In this document: positions 1 to 10,565 of the stretch, in pieces
Numbering within the stretch: position 1 is the first letter of the stretch
How the letters are laid out: each line of letters begins with the position of its first letter
Assembly (NCBI GenBank): GCA_034336665.1
Contig: CM067589.1
Span: 2,819,290-2,883,289, forward strand
From: Luscinia megarhynchos
Lineage: Eukaryota; Chordata; Aves; Passeriformes; Turdidae
Direction of reading: 5' to 3'
DNA: 64,000 bases
Program-made: the position numbers and the translations under genes
Notes under the pieces: model-generated
Databases searched by the model: none
Seen by the model: only the letters and a program-made list of their open reading frames with translations
What the model was told of the DNA's origin: nothing

Positions 1-1226
1 CCATTCTCACACCTTGGGACTGTCTGACAGAGGATGGACTGTGTCCTGTGGGATTAGGAAGGTGTAGTTTATCTAGCAGGAGATGAGTATGAGAAGGGAT
101 CTGGTTGTTAGTACCTGGTACAAACCTGAGTCATAAAGGAACTTTCCTTGCGGTAGGGGCTGTTCCCGTGCCCTCTGTCACCTGCCCTGGAGGTCAGGCC
201 TCGGAAATGGGAAGTTTCAGGTGTGAAACTGCCCTGTCCCTTCCTCCTTGGTGGTGTGGTTCCCGTTAGTGACTGTGGAATAGGTTTTCCTGTGGGAAGG
301 ACATCTGTGGCCCAGAGAGGGACATTTGTCCCCTGCCTCAGGGTCTGCCCCGAGTGCCTGGGACTCTCCATGTGGTTAGCAAGGCCTCCAGTCATCACAT
401 TCCTATTCCCTGAGCCGGTGCCACGGGAGGCCCTACCTGAGCACTGCTGTCAGTGGCACGAGGGCCTGTGACCTCCCAGTGATTCAGGCTCCTCTTCCTG
501 TCCCCCCTCCCTCCGTGTTCTGTCTCCAGTGCCGAGCAGAGCTGCCGGGCCCCGCGGAGCCCCGGGAGCTGTTCCAGGTGAGCCGTGGTGCCAGACAGGT
601 TCGTTCTGGGCTTCTCATGAGTTGAGTTGGAGCATTGCCAGATCTGTGCTGGGAAAGCTGGTTTTCCTGATTGCTTGGACAGCTTTGAGGGGGCTTTGGA
701 GCTGTGGGGCACAGAGAGCCGTCAGTGCTGGGGGGTTATTGATGTAGGAGACAAAAGGTTGGGAAATTCAGGGATGGGAGCCACAGGACAGTCCTGGGCT
801 ACTTTGTGCTGCTCTGGCTGCTGGAGCTGGAGCCATCTGGCAGATTTGCCCTGGCCATAGCTGGAGAGGCCGTGGGACCATGTGCCAGTGCTGGCGGGCT
901 ACTGTCACACTCCTGTGTGAGCAGCCTCCGGCTGCAGCTGGAGGGGCTGGATGGATGGTGCAGGATCAGCTTGGCCGGGTTTTTCTGCCGAGTGAGGTGG
1001 TTGTGTGAGACATGTCCTGGGTTTTGACTGCAGGCACCGTGGGGGCCCTGGGGATTTGGGGTGGGGATGTGCTGGTTCCCATCTCTAAGATCTGCTGCTC
1101 CAGGGTGTTGGGACAGCCTGGGAGAGCAGCGAGCTCCGGGCACAGGGCACCAGCACAATTGCCCCAGGGCTGCGTTTCACCGCCGGCTTTCCCCGCGTTC
1201 CCTGACCACTTCCTTCCTCCCCGCAG
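1..1226 (+). other. WIPF2: WIPF2 5' region: introns and a probable noncoding exon
   Basis: No coding gene is supported here; the short open frames show no family resemblance. A probable 5' untranslated exon lies at 530–577. It is preceded by a pyrimidine-rich acceptor ending in AG at 528–529 and followed by a GTGAGC donor at 578. The next acceptor ends at 1226 and opens the exon that carries the WIPF2 start codon. The rest reads as intron. The promoter and first exon probably lie left of the window. The noncoding exon is inferred from splice signals only. Confidence 0.45.
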
Positions 1227-1228
1227 GC

Positions 1229-1258
1229 ATGAGTGCCCAGGCCCGCCCCCAGCACTGA
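1229..1258 (+). promoter_or_regulatory. Short upstream ORF in the WIPF2 leader
   Basis: An ATG lies three bases into the exon that begins at 1227. It opens a nine-codon frame (MSAQARPQH) closed by TGA at 1256–1258, 18 bases before the WIPF2 start at 1277. If this exon is in the mature leader, ribosomes would meet this ATG first, which could dampen WIPF2 translation. That effect is inference. Confidence 0.4.
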
Positions 1259-1276
1259 GCAGCCGGAGCCGCCAGG

Positions 1277-4200
1277 ATGCCGATCCCTCCTCCCCCGCCG
1301 CCGCCCCCCGGCCCCCCGCCGCCCCCCACCCTCAGCCAGGTAGGGCTCACCTCGCGGGGTGGGGAGGTGGCCTGTCCCCAATGGGGCCAGAGGAATTGCC
1401 CCTGGAGAAGGCTGGCTGTGGCAGGGGTGGGAATGTGGGGATGTGGAGCTGGGCTGTTCCTGTGGTGGGGGGTCCCAGGGAGGTGCTGAGCTGCTGCTCC
1501 TCTCCAGGCGAACACGGAACCGCCGAAGCTGAGCCGGGAGGAGCAGCGGGGCCGCGGGGCTCTCCTGCAGGACATCTGTAAGGGGACCAAGCTCAGGAAA
1601 GTGACCCAAATCAATGACCGCAGTGCACCCATCCTGGAAAGTGAGTCTCCAGAAGGCTTCCAGCCCCATGCTGGGCACTGCTGTGCCCATCTGGTTCCCA
1701 GCAGCTCCTCATTGGAGGAGCGGATAATTCCAGGCTTAACCTCTTTGCCTCCCTCCTTTCAGAGCCCAAGGGCAGCGGCGGCAGCAGCTACAGCTCCAGC
1801 TCAGCCGCCATCCAGCCCAAGGGCGGCCTCTTCCAAGGCGGCGTTCCCAAGCTCAGACCTGTGGGAGCCAAGGACAGCTCAGGTAATGGCCACAGGCCCG
1901 TGGTGTGCGTGGGGGTCCCTGGGGAGGGCCCTGAGCAGGGAGGGGTTCAGGATCTCATTGTATATCCATGGGGATTTCAGCTGCTCAGAGTCAAGATCCC
2001 AGATTACATCCCATGCATGGCACAGGCCAGCTGTGCCCTCCTTGAGTCTCAGTCCCACACAGAGACCTCTTGGAGGGCACAGGAGTTTCCTGTATTGCTG
2101 AACTCTGTGTGTTCTGTGTGGTGGCCACAGAGTAGAGTGGTGTGAGAGGAGCTGTGTGTGGCTGTGCTTGCTGCCAGCTCCTTGCCTGTGCCAGACATCT
2201 GTCCCTGTGGCCCGGCCCTCCTCAGCCGTGGCTCTGTGCAGGGACAGGGCACTGCGCCCGTGCCGTGCCCGACCCCTCACTGTGCTCTCCTTCCCCACAG
2301 ACAGCTCTGCTAAGCAAACACTGCAAGTCCCTGGCTCCCGAGCAGCTGCTCCCAGGCCCCCCGTGCCGGCCAGCAACAGCCGCCCTCAGGACGATGCCGA
2401 CAGCAGCCGTGGGTCCCCGCCGGAGCTGCCGCGCACTCAGAGGCCCTCCCTGCCCGACCTGTCCCGGCCCGGCACCGCTGGCGGCACCGGCATGAAGCAC
2501 AGCTCCTCGGCCCCGCCGCCCCCGCCGCCAGGCCGCCGCGCCGCCGCGCCCCCGGCCCCCCCTGCCGCGCACGCCAAGGCCTCGCCCTACAACCGGGAGA
2601 AGCCGCTGCCGCCCACCCCGGGACAGCGCCTGCCCGGCAGCAGGGACGGACCCCCGGCCCCCCCGCCCATCAAACCCCCTCCTTCCCCCGTCAGCCTCCG
2701 CTCGGGCGCTCAGGGCCAGTCTCTCGCCCCCCCACCTCCCCCCTACCGGCAACCCCCCGGTGTCCCCAACGGCCCTTCCAGCCCCAGCAGCGAGTCGGCT
2801 CCGGAGCTGCCACAGAGACACAACTCCTTGCACAGGAAGGCGCCGGGCCCCTTGCGGGGTCTGGCACCGCCACCCCCCACTGCTGCCTCCCCGTCCCTGC
2901 AGAGCAGCCGCCCCCCGCCGCCGGCCAGGGACCCCCCGAGCCGTGGAGCAGGTAAGAGCCACTCGCTCTGCAGTGCCTGGGGGCAGCTGGGGTGATCAGG
3001 GGTTGGTGGGATGTGGTGGCAACAGTTGGCTTTGGAGCACAGGGAGGCTTTTGCATGTGGTGTAGGGCCCGAGCTGGGGCAGGAGTTGCAGTGCCATGTT
3101 TAACACATGTCCCTGGTCATGTCTCGTGACCATCTAGTGCTGACTCCTGCCCGTGCTCTCCTGTGTTGGGAGATGAGAACATGGCAGAGCATAGCTTCAC
3201 TAAGCTTCCTAAATGTCTTTGGGAAGGTGCAAAAATCTATGGCAGGGCAGGGAGATGCCTTTCCCTGGGTGTGCAGCCCTCGGGAGCGTGTCCCCGTGGC
3301 TGAGACTGGTGTTGGCTGCGCCCCGGTGCCCCCCCGTGCACTCCTGGGCTCCCCGTCCAGACCGCAGCTCCTGCCTGGGCCCCTGCCAAGCCACTCCGTC
3401 CTTCTGGCCCTGCCAGAATCCCTCCTCAGAGCTACAGCTGGGGATCTGCTCTGTCAGCCCGGGTGTAATTAGGCTAATGAGGAGCACGAACTGCCACGGA
3501 GCTTCTGCTGGAGGCTGGGCAGGAGTGAGAGGTGGGTCAGAGGGGCTGCCTTGGTGACACTGCAGATGTGGCTTCCAGTCCTGGCAGGCAGCGTCTTGGC
3601 ACCACGTGGAGCTGCTGTCCTCAGACTCGGGGATGTGCGGGATTGTATCTGCTCCTGGGATCCCCTCTGGTGTGCAGGGCCCTGTGCCCAGTGTGGGCTG
3701 GGAGCACGTGGGGCTGGAGCAGCCCCCGGGGTGGGCGCTGAGCTGGGGGGCAGCAGGACTTGCTGGTCCCTGCACTGCAGCTGGTTGAGGGATGAGGAAT
3801 GCAGATGTCAGGAGCGAGCAGGAAATCTCTGGGCACGCGTAGGAGCATCCCTGGGCCGCGGTCTGGCACGGCAGCTGGCCGCGAGCGCTCGGGATGTCCC
3901 TGGGTTTGCCCGGGAATGCTGACCCCGCTGACCCCGCAGCTCCGCCGCCCCCGCCCGTGATGCTGCGGAACGGGGGGCGGCGCCCCCCGCCCACCCCCTA
4001 CCGACTGCACGGCCCCGCCGAGCCCCCCAGCCGGGGGAAGCCCCCGCCGCCCCCCACCCGGACCCCGGCCGGGCCGCCGCCGCCGCCGCCCGTGCGGAAC
4101 GGGCACCGGGACTCCATCTCCACCGTCAGAGCATTCCTGGGTGAGTGGGACCCCGCAGCGGATCCCCCTCGCAGCTGAGCCCTGTGCCTTTGGCCAGGCT

Positions 4201-5112
4201 CCCCCACAGCCCCCTTCCCTCACCTGCACCTTTTGCTGCTTCTTCACAGATGACTTTGAATCCAAATACTCCTTTCATCCTGTTGAAGACTTCCCAGCCC
4301 CAGAGGAATATAAATACTTCCAGAGAATCTACCCCAGCAAAACAAACAGAGGTGAGGAGGAGGAGGAGGAGGAGGAGGGGTGTCCCAAATTCCCTCTCCC
4401 CTCCTGTGCCCTTGGGGCTGGCACTGTCCTGTTTGTCCCTGCACAGGGTGGGTGATGCAGTGGCCATGCCCTGGGCCCTGCCTATGTTGTGGAGGTGCTG
4501 AGCCCCATTCCCAGGGGTACCAAGCCCTGAAGGCAGCTCTCTGTGCTGCAGGGTGGGCAGAAATTTGGGCTGAGCGGATGCTCTATCCCAGCTGCTCCTG
4601 GTTTGCCTGCTGGGAAATGCTGCAGGGCTCATTCCTGCTTTTGCTGAGCACCTTTGGTACCAAAGGGGATCTCGAAGAACCCCACTGCCAGAGCCAGGGC
4701 TGGGCAGGGGCTGGGGGGATGCAGACCCTGCGTGCATCCCAGGATAGTCCCTGAGCACCAGCGCTTGGACCCAGCAGAGCTCAAAGTGCCCTTGGTGCTG
4801 CGCGTCAGCGCTGCGGATCCCGGCGGAGACTCCGGGGAGAATGGGATGCTCGTTTATTTTTAGAGCCATGAATGTTTAATGCGGGTTTGAAAAGCCCCGA
4901 GCTCGGTGCGGCTGCAGCGGCTGCTGCCAGGCGCAAATCCCAGGCTCCAGATCTCCGCGGGGAGGTCGGGGGGGGCCGGCAGCTGGCGCGGGGGTGTGGA
5001 GGAGGGAAAGCAGACGTGCTGGATCCGGCTCTGCGGAGCTCCCGCTTCCAACAGGCTTCCTTGTCTTCCAGCTACGCGCGGGGCTCCCCCTCTGCCCCCC
5101 ATCCCCAGGTGA
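1277..5112 (+). CDS. WIPF2: WAS/WASL-interacting protein family member 2 (WIRE/WICH)
   Basis: Adaptor that binds actin and N-WASP/WASP and promotes Arp2/3-dependent actin assembly at the cell cortex. Coding exons: 1277–1339, 1508–1640, 1763–1882, 2301–2951, 3940–4140, 4250–4351 and 5072–5112. All phases join and give 436 residues (human about 440). The N-terminus is a polyproline run (MPIPPPPPPPPGPPPPP). A WH2-type actin-binding segment (RGALLQDICKGTKLRKV, residues about 37–53) follows. The centre holds many PPPPP and PPLPP profilin/SH3-type motifs, with the conserved KHSSSAPPPPPPGRR and PELPQRHNSLHRK blocks. The WASP-binding domain (DDFESKYSFHPVEDFPAPEE…YPSKTNR, about 390–423) lies near the end, and the protein finishes PPLPPIPR. 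The start is the first ATG of the exon and matches the family N-terminus. Intron 4 (2952–3939) and intron 6 (4352–5071) hold nothing I recognise. Confidence 0.96.
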
Positions 5113-6270
5113 AAGCGGGCTGTGCAGGTGGATTGTTGCAGAGCAGAGACATGGACCTCCTTCCCCTTCCTCAGCCGGACCCCCCAGCTCCCAGCCCCCC
5201 GGATCCTGCATGACGCGCTCCCAGCCTCTCCGGTTTTCCCAGGACAAGCGGATCTCCCCAGTCCAGCGTGCTCCGCCAGCCCTGCCTCATCTATGCACCC
5301 CCCAGGACTCAGTGACCTCGTGGCAAGCCTGGATGGGTCCATCCCTCATTCCTCCTCATGGATCCTGGGTCGGGATCTGCCTGGGAGCCGGGCACGGGAC
5401 TTGAGGCCGAGCTGTGTGCCGGCTGTTGGGACCAGGGGGGCTCATGGAGAGGGGCTGGGGTCAGGCAGGGAATGGACACGCTGTGAGACCCCAAGGGCAA
5501 GGGGAAGCAGGGACAGGCTGGCAGAGCCTCGTTATCCTGGGAAAGCCTGTTATCCAGGTGGAACCTTGTTATCCTGGCACAGCCCATTGCTTTTTTGCAC
5601 AGGAGTCAGTGGAGGCGGGGGGGGAACATGAGTGGGACCATGAAGGGACACCCCAACAGCACTGGGCTGCTGGGGACCCTCTTTCTCTGACCCTACGGGG
5701 GGGCACCCCCATGTGCCCCCTTCAAAACCACTGCTCCCCTGGCACTCCCCCCCAAGGTTCCCCTGGCTCTCACTGCTGACCTCCCCCCCCCCAAACTTGA
5801 GCATTTTAACAAGCAAACACTAATTACATGGGAGGGGGCGTTTGTGCTGGGTCTGGTGCATTAGGGGGCACGTGGGGGGGCCCTGGGGGCCAGTGATGTT
5901 TTGCCTTACACTCCCTGTCCGACGGGTGGTCCTACGGCGGGGGTCACACTAACATAGTTACTGATCTCTTTGTACCATAGCAGGAAGGGCACGGGGTGCA
6001 GGGGGCCCCCCCTGCAGACGGGTTTGGGGCTCATTCAGGGGATTTTTTCTATGATGATGGACCTTCCCCTGTTAAGGCTGGAGCGAGGTGGGTGAGGGGT
6101 GAGTGGGGGGTTTCTCTGGAGAATGAGCCCCCCCAGTGTTGCCCTTTGGGTTAAATAATGGTTCAACACGGTTCTGCCCCTCCTGGAGCGAGGGGCCCTT
6201 TTAAAAGGGAACAGAGGAATTTGGAGGAGCTGGAAATTACATTTAAATAAAAGTAATAAAGTGATAAATG
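5113..6270 (+). other. WIPF2: WIPF2 3' untranslated region and poly(A) signals
   Basis: About 1.1 kb without a credible coding frame follows the WIPF2 stop. It ends in AATAAA at 6246–6251 and again at 6255–6260, the first canonical signals after the stop codon. Short runs of C and G (for example 5785–5797) are the only other structure seen. The transcript end near 6270 is inferred from the signals. Confidence 0.7.
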
Positions 6271-6364
6271 ATGTCAAGAACGCTGTCTAAGGGGGAGCTC
6301 CCCAGGAACCCCTTTTCTTTCTTGGAGGTGATGCCCCAAGGGCTGGGGGCAGGGCACTTTGGCA

Positions 6365-6690
6365 GACACGGTGGAGGGTACTGGGAGCACACGGAGGCAG
6401 CAGGAAGGCAGGATCGGGGTTACTCGTGGCACTGGGACCACTGGGAAGGAGAATTGTGGGTACTGGGAGCAGGGGGCAGGGGGGATTGGCGGGTGTGGGC
6501 ACTGGGAGCATGGGGGAAGCGCGGTGGGGAATACTGGGAGGAGGTACTGGGAGCACGGCGAGACAAGACTGGGCGGCAGTAGAAAAGCAGCATAGGAGGA
6601 ACTGGTGGCACTGGGGGTCCGGGGAAGGCTGGACTGGGGGGTGCGGGCCATGGGAGCACTGGGGGTACTGGGAGCGCTGAGTACCCACGG
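6365..6690. repeat. CTGGGA-type minisatellite upstream of CDC6
   Basis: An imperfect G-rich array built on ACTGGGAGCA and GGTACTGGGA steps, with more than a dozen copies at irregular spacing. It ends right beside the CDC6 promoter motifs at 6695. A related ACTGGGATACACTGGGA array lies at 57225–57520, beside the TOP2A promoter. The short open frames on both strands here are products of the repeat. Confidence 0.75.
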
Positions 6691-6694
6691 CCAG

Positions 6695-6960
6695 ACTACA
6701 GCTCCCAGCATGCTCCGCGCGCCGCGCTCGGCACTTTCCGCCGTGCCTCGGGTGCGCCCGCTGATTGGCTGCTCTGTTGCGGCCCTTCCTCCGGCCGCGG
6801 TGATTGGCGGCTGCGCCAGCGGCACGGCCAATGGGGAGGAAGGGGCGGGGCCAGCTCGGGCTGGTGGCGGGAAGTGCGGAGCTGGAGCTCATTTGGCGCG
6901 AGAAGGTTGGTGGCGGTAGCGCGGGGGACCGGGGGGGGCACCGAGGGGACATGGGGGGGA
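6695..6960 (+). promoter_or_regulatory. CDC6: CDC6 promoter
   Basis: A CpG-rich block just upstream of CDC6. ACTACA(GC)TCCCAGCATGC at 6695–6713 matches the known ZNF143/THAP11-type submotif. CCAAT boxes are at 6764–6768 and 6803–6807 (inverted) and 6828–6832 (direct). A GC box (GGGGCGGGG) lies at 6842–6850. E2F-like sites are TGGCGGGAA at 6865–6873 and TTTGGCGC at 6892–6899. E2F control of CDC6 is established in mammals. The motifs are seen directly and their use in this bird is inferred. Transcription probably starts around 6890–6930, with a short noncoding first exon spliced to 7079. Confidence 0.75.
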
Positions 6961-7086
6961 CATGGGGGCCAGCGCAGTGGGGGCTGGGACTAGGAGGGCA
7001 GGGAGTGGCCGGGACCCGCGGGGCTGGCGGTCTTTCTCACCTGATCGCCCTCTGACCGCTGTCCTCCCCCACCCGTAGCCCCCGCC

Positions 7087-10030
7087 ATGGCCAGCAGCAG
7101 CCCGCAGAGCCAGCCCACCATCAACTTCCCCCGCACGAGGAGCGCCCGCCGCCTCGCTGCCCCCTCGGCCAAGAGCGACCCCGACGCCCCTGCTCCGCGC
7201 CCCTCGCCGCGTCCCAAGACCTCAGGCCCCGCCGAGCCCGGGCAGGCCACCCCGGGCACACGCTCAGGCCGGAGCACAGCGCAGCCCCTGAGCCCCAAAG
7301 TGCAGCCCCTGAGCCCCCGCAAACGCCTGGGTAAGTGCTTCCGCTGCATCCCCCTTCTCACCCCGAGGGGCTGGGGCAGACAGATGGGTTCAGCTGCATT
7401 TGTGGCTTCATCCCCATTTCGGGAGGAAAAGCTGCTCCCGCGGGGTTTTTGGGCCTCGTGTCACCACCAACCTTTTGCCCCTGCAGGTGATGACAACCTG
7501 TGCAATGTCCCCCATGCCCTGCCTGGCTCCCCGGCCAAGCGCAGCAAGGAGAACCGGGGCCGTCGCCTGCTCTTTGGGGACCCCTCGGCCTCCCCCGAGC
7601 AGCCCAAGAGCCCCGGGCCATCCCCGCGGAGCAGGGGGCCAGAGACCCCTCGGAGCTCGGGGCACAACGGGCAGCACTCACGCACCCGGCTCTTCAGGCA
7701 GGAAGGTGAGTGTGGGCAGGGCTGGGCATGGGGCTGTGGATGGGACGGGGAATATGGATACGGGTAGAGTTGAGGGTGGAGCAAAGGATTGGTTTGGGGC
7801 ATAGGGATGGGGACTGAGGTGGGGGACAGAGCCACGGGATAGGGATGGGTATTTGGAGCTAGGGGTAGCTGTGAAGGCAGGGATGGGGATGATGATCAGT
7901 TGGGATGGCATCTCAGCAGTGCCACATCCTTCCCTGAGTCCTCTTGCTCCCCGTGCAGGTACCTGTTACCAGCAGGCCAAGCAGGTGCTGCACGCGGCCG
8001 TGCCCGAGCGGCTGCAGGGCAGGGAGCAGGGAGGCGGGGATCCTGCGGCAGTTCCTGCGGGAGCACGTCCTGGGGCGCCGGCCCGGCAGCCTCTACGTGT
8101 CCGGAGCCCCCGGGACCGGGAAAACAGCCTGTCTGAGCCGTGCTCTGCTCGACTGCAAGGTCTGTGCCATGGGGCTGCTGTGGGGCTGGGGGGCAGTGGG
8201 ATGGGGCCAGTGTAACGTTCCCATTTCCTGGCAGGATGAGCTGGCTGGGAGCAAGACTGTGGTGCTGAACTGCATGGCACTGGGCAGCCCCCAGAGCGTC
8301 TTCCCTGCCCTGGCACAGCACCTGGGGCTGCCCCCAGCCACTGGCCGGGAGCGTATCCGGAGCCTGGAGAAGCATCTGACGGCCCAGGGGCCCATGGTGT
8401 GAGTTCCCTGTCTCTGGGGGGTGGAGTGGGATCCCGCTGGATGCCAGGAGAGGCAGGCTGGCAGCAGCTCTGCCCTCCCTGCTTGGAGTGCGGTGAGGGG
8501 ACAGAGCAGGGGTTGATCTGGGCTCTCCCACAGCCTCCTGGTGCTGGATGAGCTGGACCAGCTAGAGAGCAAAGGCCAGGACGTGCTCTACACCCTCTTT
8601 GAGTGGCCCCAGCTGCCCAGCTCCAGGCTCGTCCTTGTGGGTGAGTGTGCAGGGTGTAGCAGTGCTGCCCTGAGCACCCTCCTTCTTTTGGGGGGCTTGA
8701 TGGGGACTTCCCTTTGCAGCCCCCTCCTGCTCCCTCCTTAGGGAACAGCCCTCATTCTCTTTCACTCACCCTGCAGGGTTGGCCAATGCCCTGGACCTGA
8801 CAGACCGCAGCCTGGCCAGGCTGGGAGCCCACCCAGCTGGCAGCCCCCAGCTGCTGCACTTCCCACCCTACACCAAGGAGCAGCTCACCCGCATCCTGCA
8901 GGAGCGCCTGGGCCAGGTGGGGACACAGGGAGGACAGAGGGGGGGACATGGGGTCCTCTGCCCACAGGGGTGGCAGCACTGACAGCCCTGGTGCCTCACA
9001 GGTGGCAGGTGACCCCGTCCTGGACTCTGCTGCGCTCCAGTTCTGTGCCCGCAAGGTCTCTGCGGTCTCCGGTGATGCTCGCAAGGCCCTGGATGTCTGT
9101 AGGTCAGTGTGTGCCCCAAAACCCGGTGGTGCCAGGGCCAGCTTGGTCCCTGTGAGTCTCCATGGCTTCCCTGCACCAGGGTGTTTGTGCCAGGGGTGCC
9201 CACTCTGCCTGGTGCTCATGGCTGTCCCTCCCCAGGCGCGCTGTGGAGGTGGTGGAGCTGGAGGTGCGAGGCCAGACCCTGCTCAAGCCACTGCCTGGGG
9301 GTGAGTCACTGCTGCCAGAGCCAAAACCCTGGGTGGGGGCTCCTCTGGGCTCCTTTTGTGGGCACCTCCCTTGTCTCACCTCCCTGAGATCCTCTCTGTG
9401 TCCCACAGGTGACTCCCCAGTGTCCCCTGTCCCCAAGCGCGTGGGGCTGCCGCACATCTCCCGGGTGCTCTCGGAGGTGTTTGGGGACCGGCTGGCAGGG
9501 GGCTCCCAGGGCGCCCAGGACACCTTCCCGCTGCAGCAGAAGGTGCTGCTCTGCTCCCTGCTGCTGCTCACCCGGCGCTCGCGCGCCCGGGAGGTGACCC
9601 TGGGCAAGGTGAGTGGCGGTGGGGCGCTCCCAGTGTCCCTGGGGTGTCTCTTGGGTGCTTTGCTGTGGTGTAACCCCCCCGTCCTTCCCAGCTCCACGAC
9701 ACCTACAGCCAGGTCTGCCGGCGGCAGCAGCTCCCCGCCGTCGACCAGGCTGAGTGTTTGTCCCTTGTCACCCTCCTGGAGTCCCGCGGTGTCCTCGAGC
9801 TCAAGAGGGCCAAGGAGCCCCGGCTGGCCAAGGTACCGTGGGGTGGTGGGGCTGGGGCTGGTGGCAGCACCGGGGTCCAGTGGTGGGGCTGGGGCAGGAT
9901 CTGGCAGCACGGTGCTGAGCATCCCTGTTCTCCCACGCAGGTTTCGCTGGCGCTGGAGGAGGCAGCGCTGGAGCACAGGCTGCAGGACACGGCGCTGGTG
10001 GGCAGCATCCTGGCCCAGGGGCTGCACTAA
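7087..10030 (+). CDS. CDC6: Cell division cycle 6, replication licensing AAA+ ATPase
   Basis: Loads MCM2–7 onto ORC-bound origins in G1. Coding exons: 7087–7330, 7487–7705, 7959–8159, 8235–8398, 8534–8640, 8777–8916, 9002–9102, 9236–9300, 9409–9608, 9692–9832 and 9941–10030. They give about 556 residues (human 560) once one surplus G at 8029–8031 is discounted. The N-terminus has CDK-type SP sites, a KEN box (about 102–104) and a cyclin-binding RRLLF motif (about 107–111). Walker A is GAPGTGKT (about 203–210) and Walker B is VLDELDQL (about 279–286). The sensor region (ALDLTDR) and the [14 protein letters not shown] winged-helix region follow. The extra G shifts frame before Walker A, but the downstream exons are intact and their phases fit only if the exon is one base shorter. 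Sequencing error is the likelier cause. Confidence 0.95.
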
Positions 10031-10565
10031 CCCCCCTGCACCTTCCCCATGGCTCCAGGGGGGATTTCACTGCTGTGGCAAGAGCAGACGAGTGGCTCCC
10101 GAGGTCTGGGACATTTGTCAAGTTCTGCCCTGAGGCTGCCAGACCGGGGTCTTTTTATTAATATTTTTAATATAATATTATTATTAATGTTATATTGTGA
10201 TTTCTGCATGATGGGAGTTTAGGTGGGAGGCTGGGATACCCCCCAGCCCCTCTGTGGCTCCCCTCCAGCCCCTTTGCAGGGCGTGGTGGGTGTTCCTGGC
10301 CCCCCTTGCCACTCTGGTGTGTGATCCTGAGGTCCGGTGTTGCTCCTGCCATGAATTATAGACCACGCTTGCTCCCAACTCTTTCAGAGCCTTCCAAGGC
10401 CCTCCAGAGCCTTCTTCACCGCTCCGGCTGCAGGGAGAATCTCCCCAGTGCCCCTGCTCTGGGTCCCAGTGCTGGCAGTGGCAGAGAGGGTGCAGGGATC
10501 CCTGGGGGGGAAAGAACAGGGGATCCCTTTATCTCCTGCCATGAAATAAAATTGTTTTAAGAAGC
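10031..10565 (+). other. CDC6: CDC6 3' untranslated region and poly(A) signal
   Basis: After the TAA at 10028–10030 there is no further open frame of note. An AT-rich stretch sits at 10151–10200. The first canonical AATAAA is at 10545–10550, so the transcript likely ends near 10565. Confidence 0.7.

Noticed and set aside
9104..10027. 307-codon minus-strand frame
   Set aside because: Antisense shadow of CDC6 exons, which are supported by homology and splice phase.
7087..10030. CDC6 as a pseudogene because of the frameshift
   Set aside because: A single +1 in a G run, with every other exon, motif, promoter and poly(A) signal intact.
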